Source: Rhizomys pruinosus
Taxonomy: Eukaryota; Chordata; Mammalia; Rodentia; Spalacidae
NCBI GenBank assembly: GCA_009823505.1
Contig: VZQC01006354.1
Location: 496,001 to 560,000, forward strand
Length of the DNA stretch: 64,000 nucleotides
Direction of reading: 5' to 3'
Of this stretch, positions 11,502 to 21,880 are shown one piece after another (within the stretch, counting starts at the first letter, position 1; each line of letters begins with the position of its first letter). The position numbers were made by a program, and so were the translations under genes. A model generated the notes under the pieces. It made no database searches and was not told the DNA's origin. It saw only the letters and a program-made list of their open reading frames with translations.

Positions 11502-12399
11502 TCTTATTTCTTTCTTAAGTTATCCTTTGACTGATTCATTATTCAAAAATGTGTTATTTAATCTCCATGCAGTTATTTGGTTACTGGGGGCTTCTTCTGG
11601 TGTTGATATCAAGCTTTATTGCATTGTGGTCTGATAAAATGCATGGAATTATTTAATGTTTTTGTATATTTTGAAGTTTGTTTTGTATCTCATTGTGTGG
11701 TTGAGTTTGGAGAAAGTTCTATGGGATGCTGAATAGAGAATATACTCTTTGGTGTTTGATGGAATATTTGGTAGATGTCTGTTAGGTCCTCTTGACATAT
11801 CGTATTGTTCAATTCAGATGTCTCTCTGTTACTTTTTGTCTGGTTAATCTGTCTAATGGACACAGTGAAGTACTGAAATCCCCTACTCCAAGTGTGTGGG
11901 GATTCATTTTGTCTTAAAGTCCTGTAGTATTGTGTTTATGAAGTTTGGTGTGTATATATTAATGACTTTAATATCTTCTATTCTAATTGTTCCTTTGATA
12001 AGCATGAAGTGACCCTTTTTATCCCTTCTTATTAGTTGTATTTTAAAGTACATTTTGTCTGATATTAGAATAGCAACTCCTGCTTGCTTCTTAGTTCCAT
12101 TTCTTTTTTCCACCCTTTCACCTTAAGATAGTGCCTGTCCTTGAAGGTGAAATAGGTTTCTTGCAGACAACAAAAAGATGGATTTTGTTTCTTAATCCAT
12201 TTCACTAGCCTGTGTCCTTGATTGGGGAGTTCAGTCCATGATATTTAAAGTTATTATCGAGAGATGTATATTGGTTTCCATCGTTTTAGTTTCTGATTGC
12301 ATTCTTGGTCTAGCTTAGTACATCCACAGCTATAACTTAATTTGACTTTTTTCTGTTGCCACTTGAGTATAGTCGTTCCTTTCTTCCCCTCTTTGTATT

Positions 12400-13400
12400 G
12401 CTTCAAGCATTCTCTGAAGGGATGGTTTTCTGGACATGAATTCTTTCAGCCTATTCGTGTCATGGAAGATTTTTTTTCTTTTTCAACTATAATAGATATT
12501 TTTGGCTGGGTAAAGTATTCTAGTTTGGTATCCCTAGTCATTTAGAACTTTAATCCCAGCACTCAGGAGGCAGAGGCAGACGGATCTCTGTGAGTTCAAG
12601 GCCAGCCTGGTCTACATAGTGAGCTTCAGGCCAGTTGAGACTAAAGGGACTCGTTGTCTCAAAAAGACAAAAAGAAACAACAACAACAACAAAAAGCAAA
12701 AACAAAAAAAAAAAAAAACAAAAACAAAAAAAACCACACAAAAACTGGGAATACTTTGGTCCAGGCTCTTCTGGCTTTCATAGTTTGCATTGAAAAGTCA
12801 GCAGTAATTCTGATGGGTTTTCCTTTATATGTGACTTGTTTTGCTTTTGCAGCTTTCAGTATTCTCTCTTTGTTCTGAAAAGCTGGTGTTTTTACTATGA
12901 TATGATATAAGGATTTTCTTTTCTGTCCTGTCTATTTGGTGTTCTATGTGCTTCTTGTATTTGTTTGAGCATATCTTTCTTTAATTTGGGGAAACTTTCT
13001 TCTACAGTCCTGTTGAAGATCTGGTCAATACCATTATCCTGAAGTTCTCCTTCCTCTATACCTATGATGCATAGGTTTGATATTTTCATGGTGTCCCACA
13101 TTTCCTGAATTCCATTTTTTTAATTTTTTATAGTCTTTGGTTGAGCAGTCCAATTCTTCAACTTTGTTATCCAGTTTTGATATTCAATTTTCTACTTTAT
13201 TCATTCTGTTATTGAGGCTTTCTCTCACCATTTCCAGATAGCTTATTTAGTGTTTCATTTCCTTCTTCATTTCACGCTGAGTTTTCTTCAGTATTTCTAT
13301 CTCTTTTGTTAAGTTAGAAGTTTATCCCTACCTTCTTTTAGTTCTCTGATTTTTTGTGTGTTCTTTATAGTCCTTGAATTCTTTGATCATGTTTATGATA
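12400..13400 (-). pseudogene. L1 ORF1 (RNA-binding protein), broken
   Basis: The minus-strand frame at 13101-12895 matches the ORF1 RNA-recognition domain: an NLCIIGIEEGE-type strand, then FPKLKKDM and EAHRTPNRQD near the conserved arginine motif. Upstream 13150-13400 encodes the coiled-coil part and 12400-12540 a C-terminal extension. Interrupted by a B1 at 12546 and by stops. The protein would coat L1 RNA as a trimer; this copy is dead. Confidence 0.78.
12546..12745 (+). mobile_element. B1 SINE, sense, long A-rich tail
   Basis: Sense B1 from tttaatcccagcactcagg through ctggtctacatagtgagct to gtctcaaaaagac. The tail is (CAA)n and (A)n at 12665-12742. The 5' end is slightly truncated. Confidence 0.92.
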
Positions 13401-13449
13401 GTCCTTTTAAATTCTGTCCTGGGTTATGTCTAAAAGGTCCTCATTATAG

Positions 13450-14051
13450 AATTCTTCTACAGGACTGGTAGTATTTAGTAGAAACATTATTTGGTTTTTC
13501 ATATTATTGTTTTTTCATTGTGATTTGGGCATATGTTCTTATCCACCTTATCAGGAGCTCCTCCAGAGGTCCAACTCAGGTATCAATCAGGCAGGTTTGA
13601 ACCTATGGCAGCCTGCACTATGTGGAGTCTTGCTGTAAGCACTCACCAATGACCTGGAAAGGTCCAGACCTGGGTCCAAGGATGTAGTCTTGCCTGGAGC
13701 AGCAGAAGGGGCTCAGATGTTCCAGACCTCCGGGTTTGGGAGAGCAATGCAACTAGGGACTCTCACCAGTACACAGAGGGCAGGCAGCTTCAGGCTCTCA
13801 CAGGCAGCCTGGAACCCATGGGACTGCAGCACCATGTGGAGGCTGGCTGCAGGCTCTCCAGGGTGAGCTGGAGATGTCTGAATCTGAGCCCAAGTGTGGA
13901 GGCATCTAGCCTAGAGCAGTCAGAGGGGCTTCAGATGTTCCTGAGCTATTGGTGTATGAGGTTTGGGATGTTGTGGCACAACTGGGTGGTCTCATAACTA
14001 CCAGGGCAGCCAGCTTCAGGCTCTCACAAGCAGACTGGAACCCACAGGACC
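13450..14051 (-). promoter_or_regulatory. L1 5' UTR (internal promoter region), minus
   Basis: GC-richer block upstream of ORF1 on the minus strand, with repeated cagcctg / aggctctcaca phrases (13600, 13790, 14015), as expected for a monomer-like rodent L1 5' UTR that carries the internal Pol II promoter. It ends exactly at the target duplication at 14052. Confidence 0.6.
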
Positions 14052-14066
14052 ATGGAATATAATCTT

Positions 14067-14193
14067 TTCTTTTTTTGGTATTTTTGAGACAGGGTCTCCC
14101 TTTTTTAATCCCAGCTGGCCTGGAGCTCACTATGTGGATCAGGCTGCCTTTGAACTCACAGAGATCCACCAGCCTCTGCCTCCCAAGTGCTGG
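14067..14193 (-). mobile_element. B1 SINE, antisense
   Basis: Reverse B1 (gagacagggtctccctttt to cctcccaagtgctggg). It shares the duplication atataatctt on both sides (14057-14066 and 14194-14203). It entered the target duplication left by the minus-strand L1. Confidence 0.9.
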
Positions 14194-14357
14194 GATATAA
14201 TCTTAATAAGGAAGATCATAGCTATAAAGACCCATATTAAAATAAACAGAGAGATATCAAATAAATAATAAATGACATACTTTAGGGTTTTTGAGGGGGG
14301 GAAGGACAAGCCAAATCCAAAAAGCAGTAGACATAACAACATAATTAAGATAAGAAA

Positions 14358-14512
14358 TTAGTCAGGCATGATAGCACACATCTTTAGTCTTAGCACTTGG
14401 GAGGCAGAAGCAGGCAGATTTCTCTGAGATGGAGGCAAGGCTGGTCTGTATAATGAGTTACCTCTTACACAGCTGGGACTACATGGAAACCCTCTCTCAA
14501 ACAAACAAATAT
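14358..14512 (+). mobile_element. B1 SINE, sense, old
   Basis: Contains gtcaggcatgatagcacaca, cttgggaggcagaagcagg and ccctctctcaaacaaac. Diverged from the younger B1s. Confidence 0.8.
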
Positions 14513-14665
14513 CAGAAATTAATAAAATAGAAATGAGCAAAATACAAAGAATCAAAGAGGACATTTTTGGTAAAGATAAACAAGACTGACAAACCCTTAG
14601 ACAAACTAAGCAAAAGAAAAAGAAGACCCAAATTAATGAAATTGAAAATAGAAAGGGACATTGCA

Positions 14666-14689
14666 AAAAAAAAAAAAAAAAAAAAAAAC
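14666..14689 (+). repeat. Poly(A) tract inside L1 ORF2
   Basis: A run of 24 adenines interrupting host L1 ORF2. No attached SINE is seen, so it is probably an expanded A-rich codon stretch. Confidence 0.6.
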
Positions 14690-15086
14690 CAAAGAAACAT
14701 TGAGACATGTGTAACAGATACACAATGAAATTCATATTCATTAATGACAACTGAAAAAAAACATACATTCCACTAACTTGGAAATGTTAAAGAATTGAAT
14801 TAATTTCTAGATACATATGACCTAACAAAGTTAAACAAAGATAAGATAATTTAAGTAGATCTGTAACTAACAATGGGATTGAAGTTGTAATTCAAAATCT
14901 CCCAACTAAAAAATGTACAGACTCAGACAAATTTCCTGCAGAATTCTACCAGGCTTTTAAAGAAGTAACAATAATCTTCTCAAATTATTTCATAAAATGT
15001 AAAGTGAAGGAAACTCATTTTATTAAGCAGATACCTGATACCAAAACCAGATAAATAATTAAAAAAAACAATCAAACCCAATAGCC

Positions 15087-16537
15087 AATTAGATTTGGGA
15101 TATACAGGCATATGGCTGCCTCTGCTGGCACAGTATTTCCAGGCAGGTGAGGTGTAGCTGGTGCTGAGGGAGGAGTCATTGCTTGACTCAAAGGAGACCA
15201 TATTTGCTTTATTGGTTTAGTGGCCTTTGTAAACGACTCTCTGGTATTCCAGAGACCATCTTACACTTGCAAGTGTGGTCTAAACTTTCTTCCCATGTTA
15301 ACATGCAGAGTCTGTCGACAAGCAGGGCCTTATCACCTCTCTTCTTGCAAGGTATCCCAGTTTAGAGGCAAGAGCCTTTGCCTTTTGCGGGGGCTTGGAT
15401 CCCCTGGGCCAACATCTCCTTGTTAGAATATGTCCTTGGCTGATGTCAGAGCTCCTATATTAATATATTTTGCTTAAGATGCAATAGCTTAAAGGAGATT
15501 TTAGTATTATATTTGGTTCTGAATAGAGAATAATCCTTTCTCACAGTTCCTATGTCTAACAGCCAATTAAAAAAGGTAGTTTTTTACAGTTTTATAAGAG
15601 ATTACCTCTATAAATTTGTTTCCAATTTACAGTTGGAGAACATCATCATCATATTTCTCCTTGTCTCTATGGGGGGCAGGTAATAAAGTCTCTCGTATTA
15701 GAACCTTTGCGGCTCCCTAGAAGGTAGTTTTCATTAGGGCTCATTATACATAGTTGTTAGGAGGAATAACCACAGCTGATGCCACAAGCTTAATACATCT
15801 CCTAACCCGTAGAGGATGCTCTACGTGTTAGGAGATGTATTAAGCCACCAGTAAGACCCTGTCATATTTTATTTACAGAAAAAAAAATGTAATTCTGGAT
15901 TAACATACCATGCAACCATCTGTGTCTATACCAAAAGTAACCTACCATAACAAATGTACTGTTTAAATACCTATATATCTAAAATGCTTGTAACTTCAAA
16001 TTAAGTAGGATGGAAAGGTGATTCCTGGACAAACTATGCACAAGCCCATGAAAGGAAACAGCAGAATTGACCAGAAAAGTCCAAAGACAAACAGCTCCAG
16101 AGAAATGTAGACTGTTTTTGCTTCTCATCCACCAGAGCCCCTTTTCTAAGCTCCAGGGAACAACCTGTGGAAGAGGGGGTGTGGTATGAATGTAAGGGCT
16201 GCGATTGGGGTGAAGGTAAAACTAAAGAAATTAGCCTGGACACATTGATCAAACTTGATTGAAAACCATACATAGCCCACCTGATGGATGGGGGGCGCAT
16301 TGGGCTGTGTGGGTTTTGGGCACAAATGCTTGCAAATTGGTTTTACATGTAAGGGATGCTTGGTACTCATAAATTATCACTTAATTGCGTAAAAAACTGA
16401 GAGAAAGATGCAGGACAGTTATGGCAGAATGCATGATCTGGGATGGGGTGGGGTGGGGTGGGGGGAAGGGAAAGGGAAATATGCCTGAACTGAATTGGAA
16501 AATGATGTATGAAATACACAAAGCATCAATAAAAAAA
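15087..16537 (+). mobile_element. 5'-inverted (twin-primed) L1 3'-UTR insertion, copy A
   Basis: Inserted in host L1 ORF2 between near-identical atcaaacccaatagcc (15071-15086) and atcaagccaataacc (16538-16552). The left half (15087 to about 15750) is the reverse complement of 30008-30690. The right half (15765 to about 16390) matches 30695-31265 in direct orientation. The last roughly 140 bases (16395-16537, gcatgatctgggatgggg to gcatcaataaaaaa) match the 3' terminus of the L1 at 36640-36790. Inversion at one internal point with a small loss, plus target duplication and 3' tail, is the signature of twin priming. Confidence 0.7.
15789..15844. repeat. Near-perfect 56-bp palindrome
   Basis: Arms cttaatacatctcctaac (15789-15806) and gttaggagatgtattaag (15827-15844) are perfect complements. 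An inner stem cgtagag / ctctacg closes on a gatg loop, with one mismatched pair. It lies inside twin-primed copy A. The related copy at 30706-30750 is not palindromic. Confidence 0.9.
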
Positions 16538-16539
16538 TC

Positions 16540-17826
16540 AAGCCAATAACCCTGTAGAAAATATACATAAAACTTCTTGGTAAAATACTTGAAAATTGAA
16601 TTTTAGAACACATAAAAAAAATCCACCATCATGATTAAGTTGACTCCATTATAGAGATGTGGGGATGGTTCAATGCACACAAGTCAATAAATGTAGTACA
16701 TCGTATAAATGGACTCCAGGACAGAAATCACATGATGATTTCCACAGGCATAGAAAAGGGCTTTAAGAAAATCCAACAATCCTTCATGATTAAAAACCAA
16801 AAAGAATGGAAGTGGAGAGAACATAGCTTAACATAATAAAAGCTATATACAACAAAACTACATCTAACATTATACTGAATGAAAAAGACTAGAAGCGTTT
16901 TCACTATAATCAAGAACAAAACAAGAATGTCCACTCTGTCCTCTCATATTCACTATATGGCTTGAACTCTTTGAGCAATACAAAAAGAGAGGGAAATAAG
17001 AGGGATACAAATATATGAAAGGAAGAAGTCAAAGTATTCTTACTTGCAAATGATATGATTCTCTCCCTAAGGTCTCCACCAGAAAACTTTATATTATTTT
17101 TACATTTATGTGTGTGGGTGTGTGTTTATGCCAGGGTATGTTGGTGGCGGCCAGAGGACAGCTTTCAGGATTTGATTCTTTCCCTACATGATGTAGGTTC
17201 TGGGGACTGGTTTCATGTCACCAAGCTTCGTACAGCCGTCCTTACCCACTTAGGCATCTCACTGGTCCTCCATCAGAAAACTCTCTTAGAGCTGATAAAC
17301 ACTTTCAGCAAAGTGACAGGATACAAAATTAGCATACAAAAGTGAGTAGCCTTCCTAGATATCCAAAAACTAATCAGGGAAACTATTCCATTCACAATAG
17401 CGTTTAAAAAATAATTGGGATATACCTAACCAGTGAAGCAAAATACCTTTGGAATGAAATTTTTTAAAACACTGAAGAAATAAAGTGAGGAAGGCATTCA
17501 GTAAAGGATGGAAAAATTGCCCATACTCATGATTTGGGAGAATTAGTAGTCTGAAAGTGTCAATCCTACCAAAAGCAATTTTTTCTTCAAAATTCCAGTG
17601 ACAAAGGAAACTGTCAATTGAGTGGAGCAGAAGCCTACAGAATGGAAGAAAATCTTTGTCTGCTATACATGCAACAGTGTCTAGAATATATGAAGAACTC
17701 ATGAAAATAAACATGAAGAAAACAAACAACCCAATAAAAAAAATGGGCTGTAGAACCAAACAGAGAATTCTTACAGAAGAAATGTAAATGTAAATGGATA
17801 ATAAACATTTTGCAAAGTATTCCACA
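16540..17826 (+). pseudogene. Host L1 ORF2 reverse-transcriptase fragment
   Basis: Plus-strand text of the reverse transcriptase region, including the zone that would encode the catalytic F-A-D-D segment (about 17030-17070, here altered), then thumb and connection (17280-17826). Numerous stops and indels. Interrupted by a B3-like SINE at 17090. Confidence 0.7.
17090..17272 (-). mobile_element. B3-like SINE, antisense, old
   Basis: Reverse SINE with a tgtgtgggtgtgtgt tail, gcggccagaggacagc, ggttctggggactgg and acttaggcatctcactgg. The latter is the complement of the SINE start. Flanked by ccatcagaaaa-like text (17080 and 17270). Confidence 0.7.
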
Positions 17827-18612
17827 TGATTAGTATGGTGATTAGTTTTGTTAACTTGACAGAAAATAGAATCAACTCAGAAGGGAGTCTAAATGAAGTA
17901 TGATTTAAATTAAGTTGACCTGTGAACACATCTGTGGGGGATTGTTTTAATTATGCTAATTGGTATGGAAAGACCCAACCTGAAAGGGGGTTACATAACA
18001 CCATCCCTGTTATAATTTGCTTTCTGTTGGTGTGATAAACACAATAACCAAAAGAAACTTGGGGAGGAAAGGACTTATTTCAGATTACAGGTTACAGTTT
18101 AGCATTGAGGGAAGTCAAGGCATGAGGCTGGAAGCAAATTGAAACAGAAATGACAGAAGAACATGGCTTTCTGGCTTGACTCCCCTGGTTCACTCAGCTA
18201 GCTTTTATATATAGCTCAGTTCCATGGGGGCAGGCATGCCATGGCAGCGGCAGCCACAGCAGGCACCATGGGCCTGACTGTATCAATGAGAAATCAAGAA
18301 ATGCCCCACAAGTATGTGCATGGACCAGTGGTATGGAGGAAATTCTGTCAAGTTGAGAAAAACTATCCAGTGTGATCCCTTTGTTAAGGGTCCTAAACTG
18401 CATAAGAGGAGAGAAAGCAGGATTAGCTCGAGCACGCATGCATTCATTCTCTGCTCCTGACTGTGAATGCGAATGACATGTCTTATCTCATGTCTTGCCA
18501 CCTTGATTTTTCCAATATGGCCTGTAATCTGAAATCGTGAGATGAAATGAACCCTCTCTTCCCCGTGTTGCTTTTGCAAGGTATTTTACCACAGCCAAAG
18601 GAAGTGCCTAAC
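17827..18612 (+). mobile_element. MaLR (MT-type) LTR, plus, split by a second LTR
   Basis: Starts with gtgattagttttgttaactt and ends with ggtattttaccacagccaaa, the MT-LTR landmarks. The middle (about 18003-18350) is a separate antisense LTR. The host L1 resumes at about 18610. Confidence 0.7.
18003..18352 (-). mobile_element. MaLR (MT-type) LTR, minus, nested
   Basis: Begins tataatttgctttctgttgg, then gtgataaacacaataacc, and ends near ctgtcaagttgagaaaaact. This is an antisense MT LTR lying inside a sense one, so it is a later insertion. Confidence 0.7.
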
Positions 18613-18870
18613 ATCTTTAGCCGTCATGGAAATGCAAAGAAAACTACTTTGAGGTTCCATATCATTCCTATCAGAGTGGCTATCATCAAGAGAACAAATA
18701 ACAACGAATGCCAACAAGGATATACGTAAATAAAAAACACTGATCCTTTGTTGGTGGGAGGGTACCCTTGCTGTATTAACTGTGGAAATCAGTGTGGAAA
18801 TTTCTCAAAAAACCAAATAACACAATTTGTATAAACTCAGCTATCACATTCCACAAAGGAAGTGAAGAAT
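18613..18870 (+). pseudogene. Host L1 ORF2 C-terminal fragment
   Basis: Matches the C-terminal part of ORF2 (aatgcaaagaaaactacttt, tatcattcctatcagagtgg). It breaks off at about 18870, where minus-strand L1 text begins. Confidence 0.7.
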
Positions 18871-18915
18871 GTCGTGGGACTTTTTATTGGCACTGCATTG
18901 ACCTATAGACTACTT

Positions 18916-19002
18916 TTAGTAGGATGGTCACAATATTAATTCTCTTAGTAGGATGGTCACAATATTAATTGTCTTAGGAGGATGGTCACAATATTAATCC
19001 TT
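18916..19002. repeat. 29-bp tandem triplication inside L1 ORF2
   Basis: Units start ttagtaggatgg at 18916 and 18945 and ttaggaggatgg at 18974, each followed by tcacaatattaat. A local duplication after insertion. Confidence 0.92.
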
Positions 19003-19204
19003 CCAATCCATGAGCATAGGAGGTCTTCCCATCTCCTATTATCTTCTTCAAACTTTCTTCAAAGTTTTAAAATTTTCATTGTAGAGATCATTAATCTTTT
19101 CTCAGGTTTATTCATAGATTATTTTAGGCTATTATTTTAGGCTAGGAGGGATTCCATGAACTCTTTCTCTGATTGCTTGTTAGTGGTATATAGAAAAGCT
19201 ACTA

Positions 19205-19251
19205 AATTTTAAAATATTTTTATTTTTTATTTCATGTGTATGAATGTATTG

Positions 19252-19298
<47 letters not shown>

Positions 19299-19462
19299 AC
19301 CATGTCAGGCAATCCTCATGGAGGTCAGAAGGAGGCTTCAGATTCCATGGAACTGGAGTTATGGATGATCATTAGCCACCATTTGGGTGGAGGATGTTGA
19401 ACCTTGATCCTCTGCAAGAGCAGTCAATGCTCTTAGCCATTGGGCCATCTCTTCAGCCCTAA
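19205..19462 (-). mobile_element. B2/B3-type SINE, antisense, with (TG)n
   Basis: Reverse SINE: ttcatgtgtatgaatgtatt, (TG)n, ggaggtcagaaggagg, cctctgcaagagcagtcaat and gggccatctcttcagccc. Older, with one copy of the block. Confidence 0.88.
19253..19298. repeat. (TG)n microsatellite
   Basis: About 23 TG dinucleotides inside the SINE tail region. Confidence 0.95.
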
Positions 19463-19751
19463 ACCTATTGATTTTTGTAGAATTGATTGGTGAAAACATT
19501 GATAATTTCTAGAAGTTTTCTGGTAGAATTTTTTGGATCTATTAGGTATATCATATCATTAGCAAATGGGGATAATTTGACCTCTTTTCAATTAGTATTC
19601 AGTGAATTTCCTTCTCTTGTCTTATTTCTCTAGCAAGAGTTTCAAGCACTATATTGAAGAGGGGAGATAGCAGATAGTCTTGTCTTGTTCTTAATTTTAA
19701 TGGGAATATTTTCATTTTTTTTTTCCATTTAGAATAGGTTGACCATGGGTT

Positions 19752-19755
<4 letters not shown>

Positions 19756-19797
<42 letters not shown>
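19756..19797. repeat. (TA)n microsatellite
   Basis: About 21 TA units in L1 ORF2-derived sequence. Confidence 0.95.
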
Positions 19798-19799
<2 letters not shown>

Positions 19800-19834
19800 G
19801 CCCTTCAGACCAATACCCTCTTAGGACTTTTAAA

Positions 19835-20035
19835 AAACACTTATTTTTTTATTTTATGCATATGAGTGTATTGCCCACATGTATGTAAGTGCACCCAAGT
19901 CCTGCAATGCCGGTTGCAGTCAGCATTCCCCTGGAACTGGAGTTACAGATGTGTGGTACTGCCATGTGGATGCTGGGAATTGAACCTGGGTCTTTTGCAA
20001 GAGCAGCCAGTGCTCTTAACCCATATCCTACCTTT
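19835..20035 (-). mobile_element. B2/B3-type SINE, antisense, old
   Basis: Reverse SINE: atgcatatgagtgtattgcc, cctggaactggagttacaga, gctgggaattgaacctggg and agagcagccagtgctcttaa. Confidence 0.88.
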
Positions 20036-20842
20036 AGGACTTTTTACAGGAATGCATGTTGGACTTTTTCAAAGGCCTTTTCTAGATCTATTAGGATGGC
20101 AATGTGATTTTTGTCTTTAAGTACATTTATGTGATTTATTATACTTATTGACTTACATATACTTATTGACTTACATCCCTCTGTATGTGGTTTAAAGTAA
20201 TCTGTCGAGAATTTTTGAATCTATGTTCATTAAAGTTATGGGTCTATAGTTTTGTTGTTGTTGTGGTGGTGGTGGTGTCTTTACCTGGTTTTGGTATTAG
20301 TGTAATACTGGCTTCTTAAAAGGAGTTTGGGAGTTCTCCCTCTGTTTCTCTCTCTTTTTTAATAATTTAAGAAATATTGATTATAGACTTCCTTTAAATG
20401 TCTGGTAGATTTTTGATCTCTTCTTGGTTTAGCTGAGGTGGTTTCCTTGAATTTAGAAATTTATCAATCTCTTTTAGGTTTTAAAGTTTAATATAGCTTT
20501 TAAAGTATTCCTTTATTTCTGGATCTTTTTGTTTCTGCTGTGATGTTTCCCCTTTCACCACTGATTTCCTTGATTTGGATTTGCCCATTCTTTCCTTTGT
20601 TAACCTGGCTAAGTGTCTATCTTTTTTACCTTTTGAAAGAACCACATCTTAGATTCATTGATTCATTGTGTTGTTTTCTTTGTTTTTATTTCATTCATTT
20701 CTGCTCTGATTTTTGTTACTTCTCATCTGCTGGTTTGGGGCTCCATTTTATCTTGGCTTTCTAGAGTCTTGAGTCATATTGTTAGGTCATTTATTTGTGC
20801 TCTTTCTGATTTTTTAATGTAAGCACTTAGAACTCTAAATTT

Positions 20843-21210
20843 CTAGCTTACAAGTGCTTTAAAAGAGGCCCAGATGTTTTGTTGTGTTGCATTATCATTT
20901 TCATTTAGTTCCCAGAATATGTTTATTTCTTTCTTAGTTTCTTCTTTGACCCAATCATCATTCAGAAGAGTGTTGATTAATCTCCATGAGTTCATGCAGT
21001 AACTAGAGCTTCTTTTGGTGTTGATATTAAGCTTTGTTGCATTGTGATCTGATAGAATGCATGGAATTATTTCCATTTTATTTTTGTATTCACTGAGGTT
21101 TGTTGTGTGTTCCAATATGTAGTCACTTCTAGAGAAACTTGCATGGGATGCTGAGTAGAAAGTGTATTCTTTGTTTCAGATGTCTCTCTGTTTATTCTTT
21201 GTCTGGCTGA
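20843..21210 (-). pseudogene. L1 ORF2 endonuclease-domain fragment
   Basis: A 90-codon minus frame (21115-20843) matches the end of the endonuclease domain, with the conserved SDHNA motif (catalytic Asp-His region) and then the linker. Part of the ORF1-less L1. Confidence 0.75.
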
Positions 21211-21214
21211 CCTA

Positions 21215-21880
21215 TTCTTTGATCCTGTTTAAGGTTGTTCTTTTAAATTCTGTGTCCTGGATTACCTCTAGGAAGTGTTCATTGTAGAAGTCTTCTATAG
21301 GACTGGGAGTGTTTGGTAGGAACATATTATTTTGGTTTTTAATATTGTTATTCATATCTTTTTTCATTGTGGTTTTGGCATGTGGCTTTCTTTTGTTGCT
21401 TGTGAAACTCAAGCCTGGCTTTGTTGAGTTAAAGTTTGATTTTGTTGATATTATAGATACACCTTGGTTGCTTTCTGATTTGGTATGAAAAGTTAGTTGG
21501 TCTAGGCTTTAGGTTCTCCCTTGGATGTACTTAGATGGATCCAACTCTCCAGGACAACAAGTTATCCCTGGCTAGTTAAGCACACATCAGCAGCCTAAGA
21601 GGGATAGTTCCAAGGTCCAAAGAGAGGAGATGGGAAAGAGATTCTGAGCCCTGAGGCAGTGGGAGGACTGCAGATGGTTGCAGTGCAGGGGTATGGGCAT
21701 GGAGCAATTTGGGAAGCTCACCCTGAGAGGCCAAGTCATAACTCTCATACAGTCTCAAAAGGTTAGCACACAAGGAGAGGTGATAGGACAAGGAAATCTA
21801 GGCCCCTACTAGTCAGCAGGGAAGCCTGAACCATGGAGTAGTGGGAGGGGTAGCAGATGGTTCCAAAGCTGGGGGTACAA
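21215..21880 (-). promoter_or_regulatory. L1 5' UTR / ORF1-start text, minus
   Basis: Minus strand: ORF1-start text at 21412-21215, then GC-richer 5' UTR containing repeated phrases (ccatggagtagtgggaggg and ccctgaggcagtgggaggac). Expected to hold the internal promoter; decayed. Confidence 0.55.

Larger units (their letters stand above)
7971..12265 (-). pseudogene. L1 ORF2 (endonuclease/reverse transcriptase), broken
   Basis: Recognisable pieces on the minus strand: C-terminal zinc-knuckle region (about 8000-8300 and 8560-8740), pre-C-terminal part (9181-9381), palm and thumb of reverse transcriptase (about 9550-10900), and endonuclease (11904-12113, containing KKAGVAIL-like and INIYTPNF motifs). 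Stops, frameshifts and SINE insertions break it throughout. No functional product is expected. Confidence 0.8.
6370..14051 (-). mobile_element. Nearly full-length L1, minus strand
   Basis: On the minus strand the order is 5' UTR (about 14051-13450), ORF1 (about 13400-12400), ORF2 (about 12265-7971) and 3' UTR (7970-6370). The target duplication atggaatataatctt is at 6353-6367 and 14052-14066. It splits the host L1 cleanly: host ORF2 stops at 6366 and resumes at 14195. Three B2s and two B1s have since inserted. All frames are broken, so the copy is inactive. Confidence 0.85.
14195..15086 (+). pseudogene. Host L1 ORF2 middle fragment
   Basis: Plus-strand ORF2 text between endonuclease and reverse transcriptase (14205-14360, 14520-15070). 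It resumes the host L1 after the insertion ending at 14193, with many stops. Confidence 0.7.
3590..18870 (+). mobile_element. Old L1 element (plus), heavily interrupted host
   Basis: Pieces in consistent plus order are: ORF1 start region (about 3640-3759 and 4092-4180), ORF1 body (4340-4600), ORF1-ORF2 junction and ORF2 endonuclease part (5185-6366), ORF2 middle (14195-15086), reverse transcriptase (16540-17826) and ORF2 C-terminal part (18613-18870). All are riddled with stops. The gaps are filled by younger insertions listed separately. L1 is an autonomous retrotransposon encoding an RNA-binding ORF1 protein and an endonuclease/reverse transcriptase. This copy is dead and its 3' UTR is absent, replaced by another L1 from 18872. 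Confidence 0.75.
18872..21880 (-). mobile_element. L1, minus strand, 3'-truncated and lacking ORF1
   Basis: Minus-strand ORF2 runs from the thumb region (18880) through reverse transcriptase and endonuclease (20843-21115) to about 21210, then jumps straight into 5'-UTR/ORF1-start text (21215-21412) and 5' UTR (to about 21880). ORF1 is missing. The element has no 3' UTR, which is unusual for an L1 insertion and suggests rearrangement with the adjoining host L1. Confidence 0.7.
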
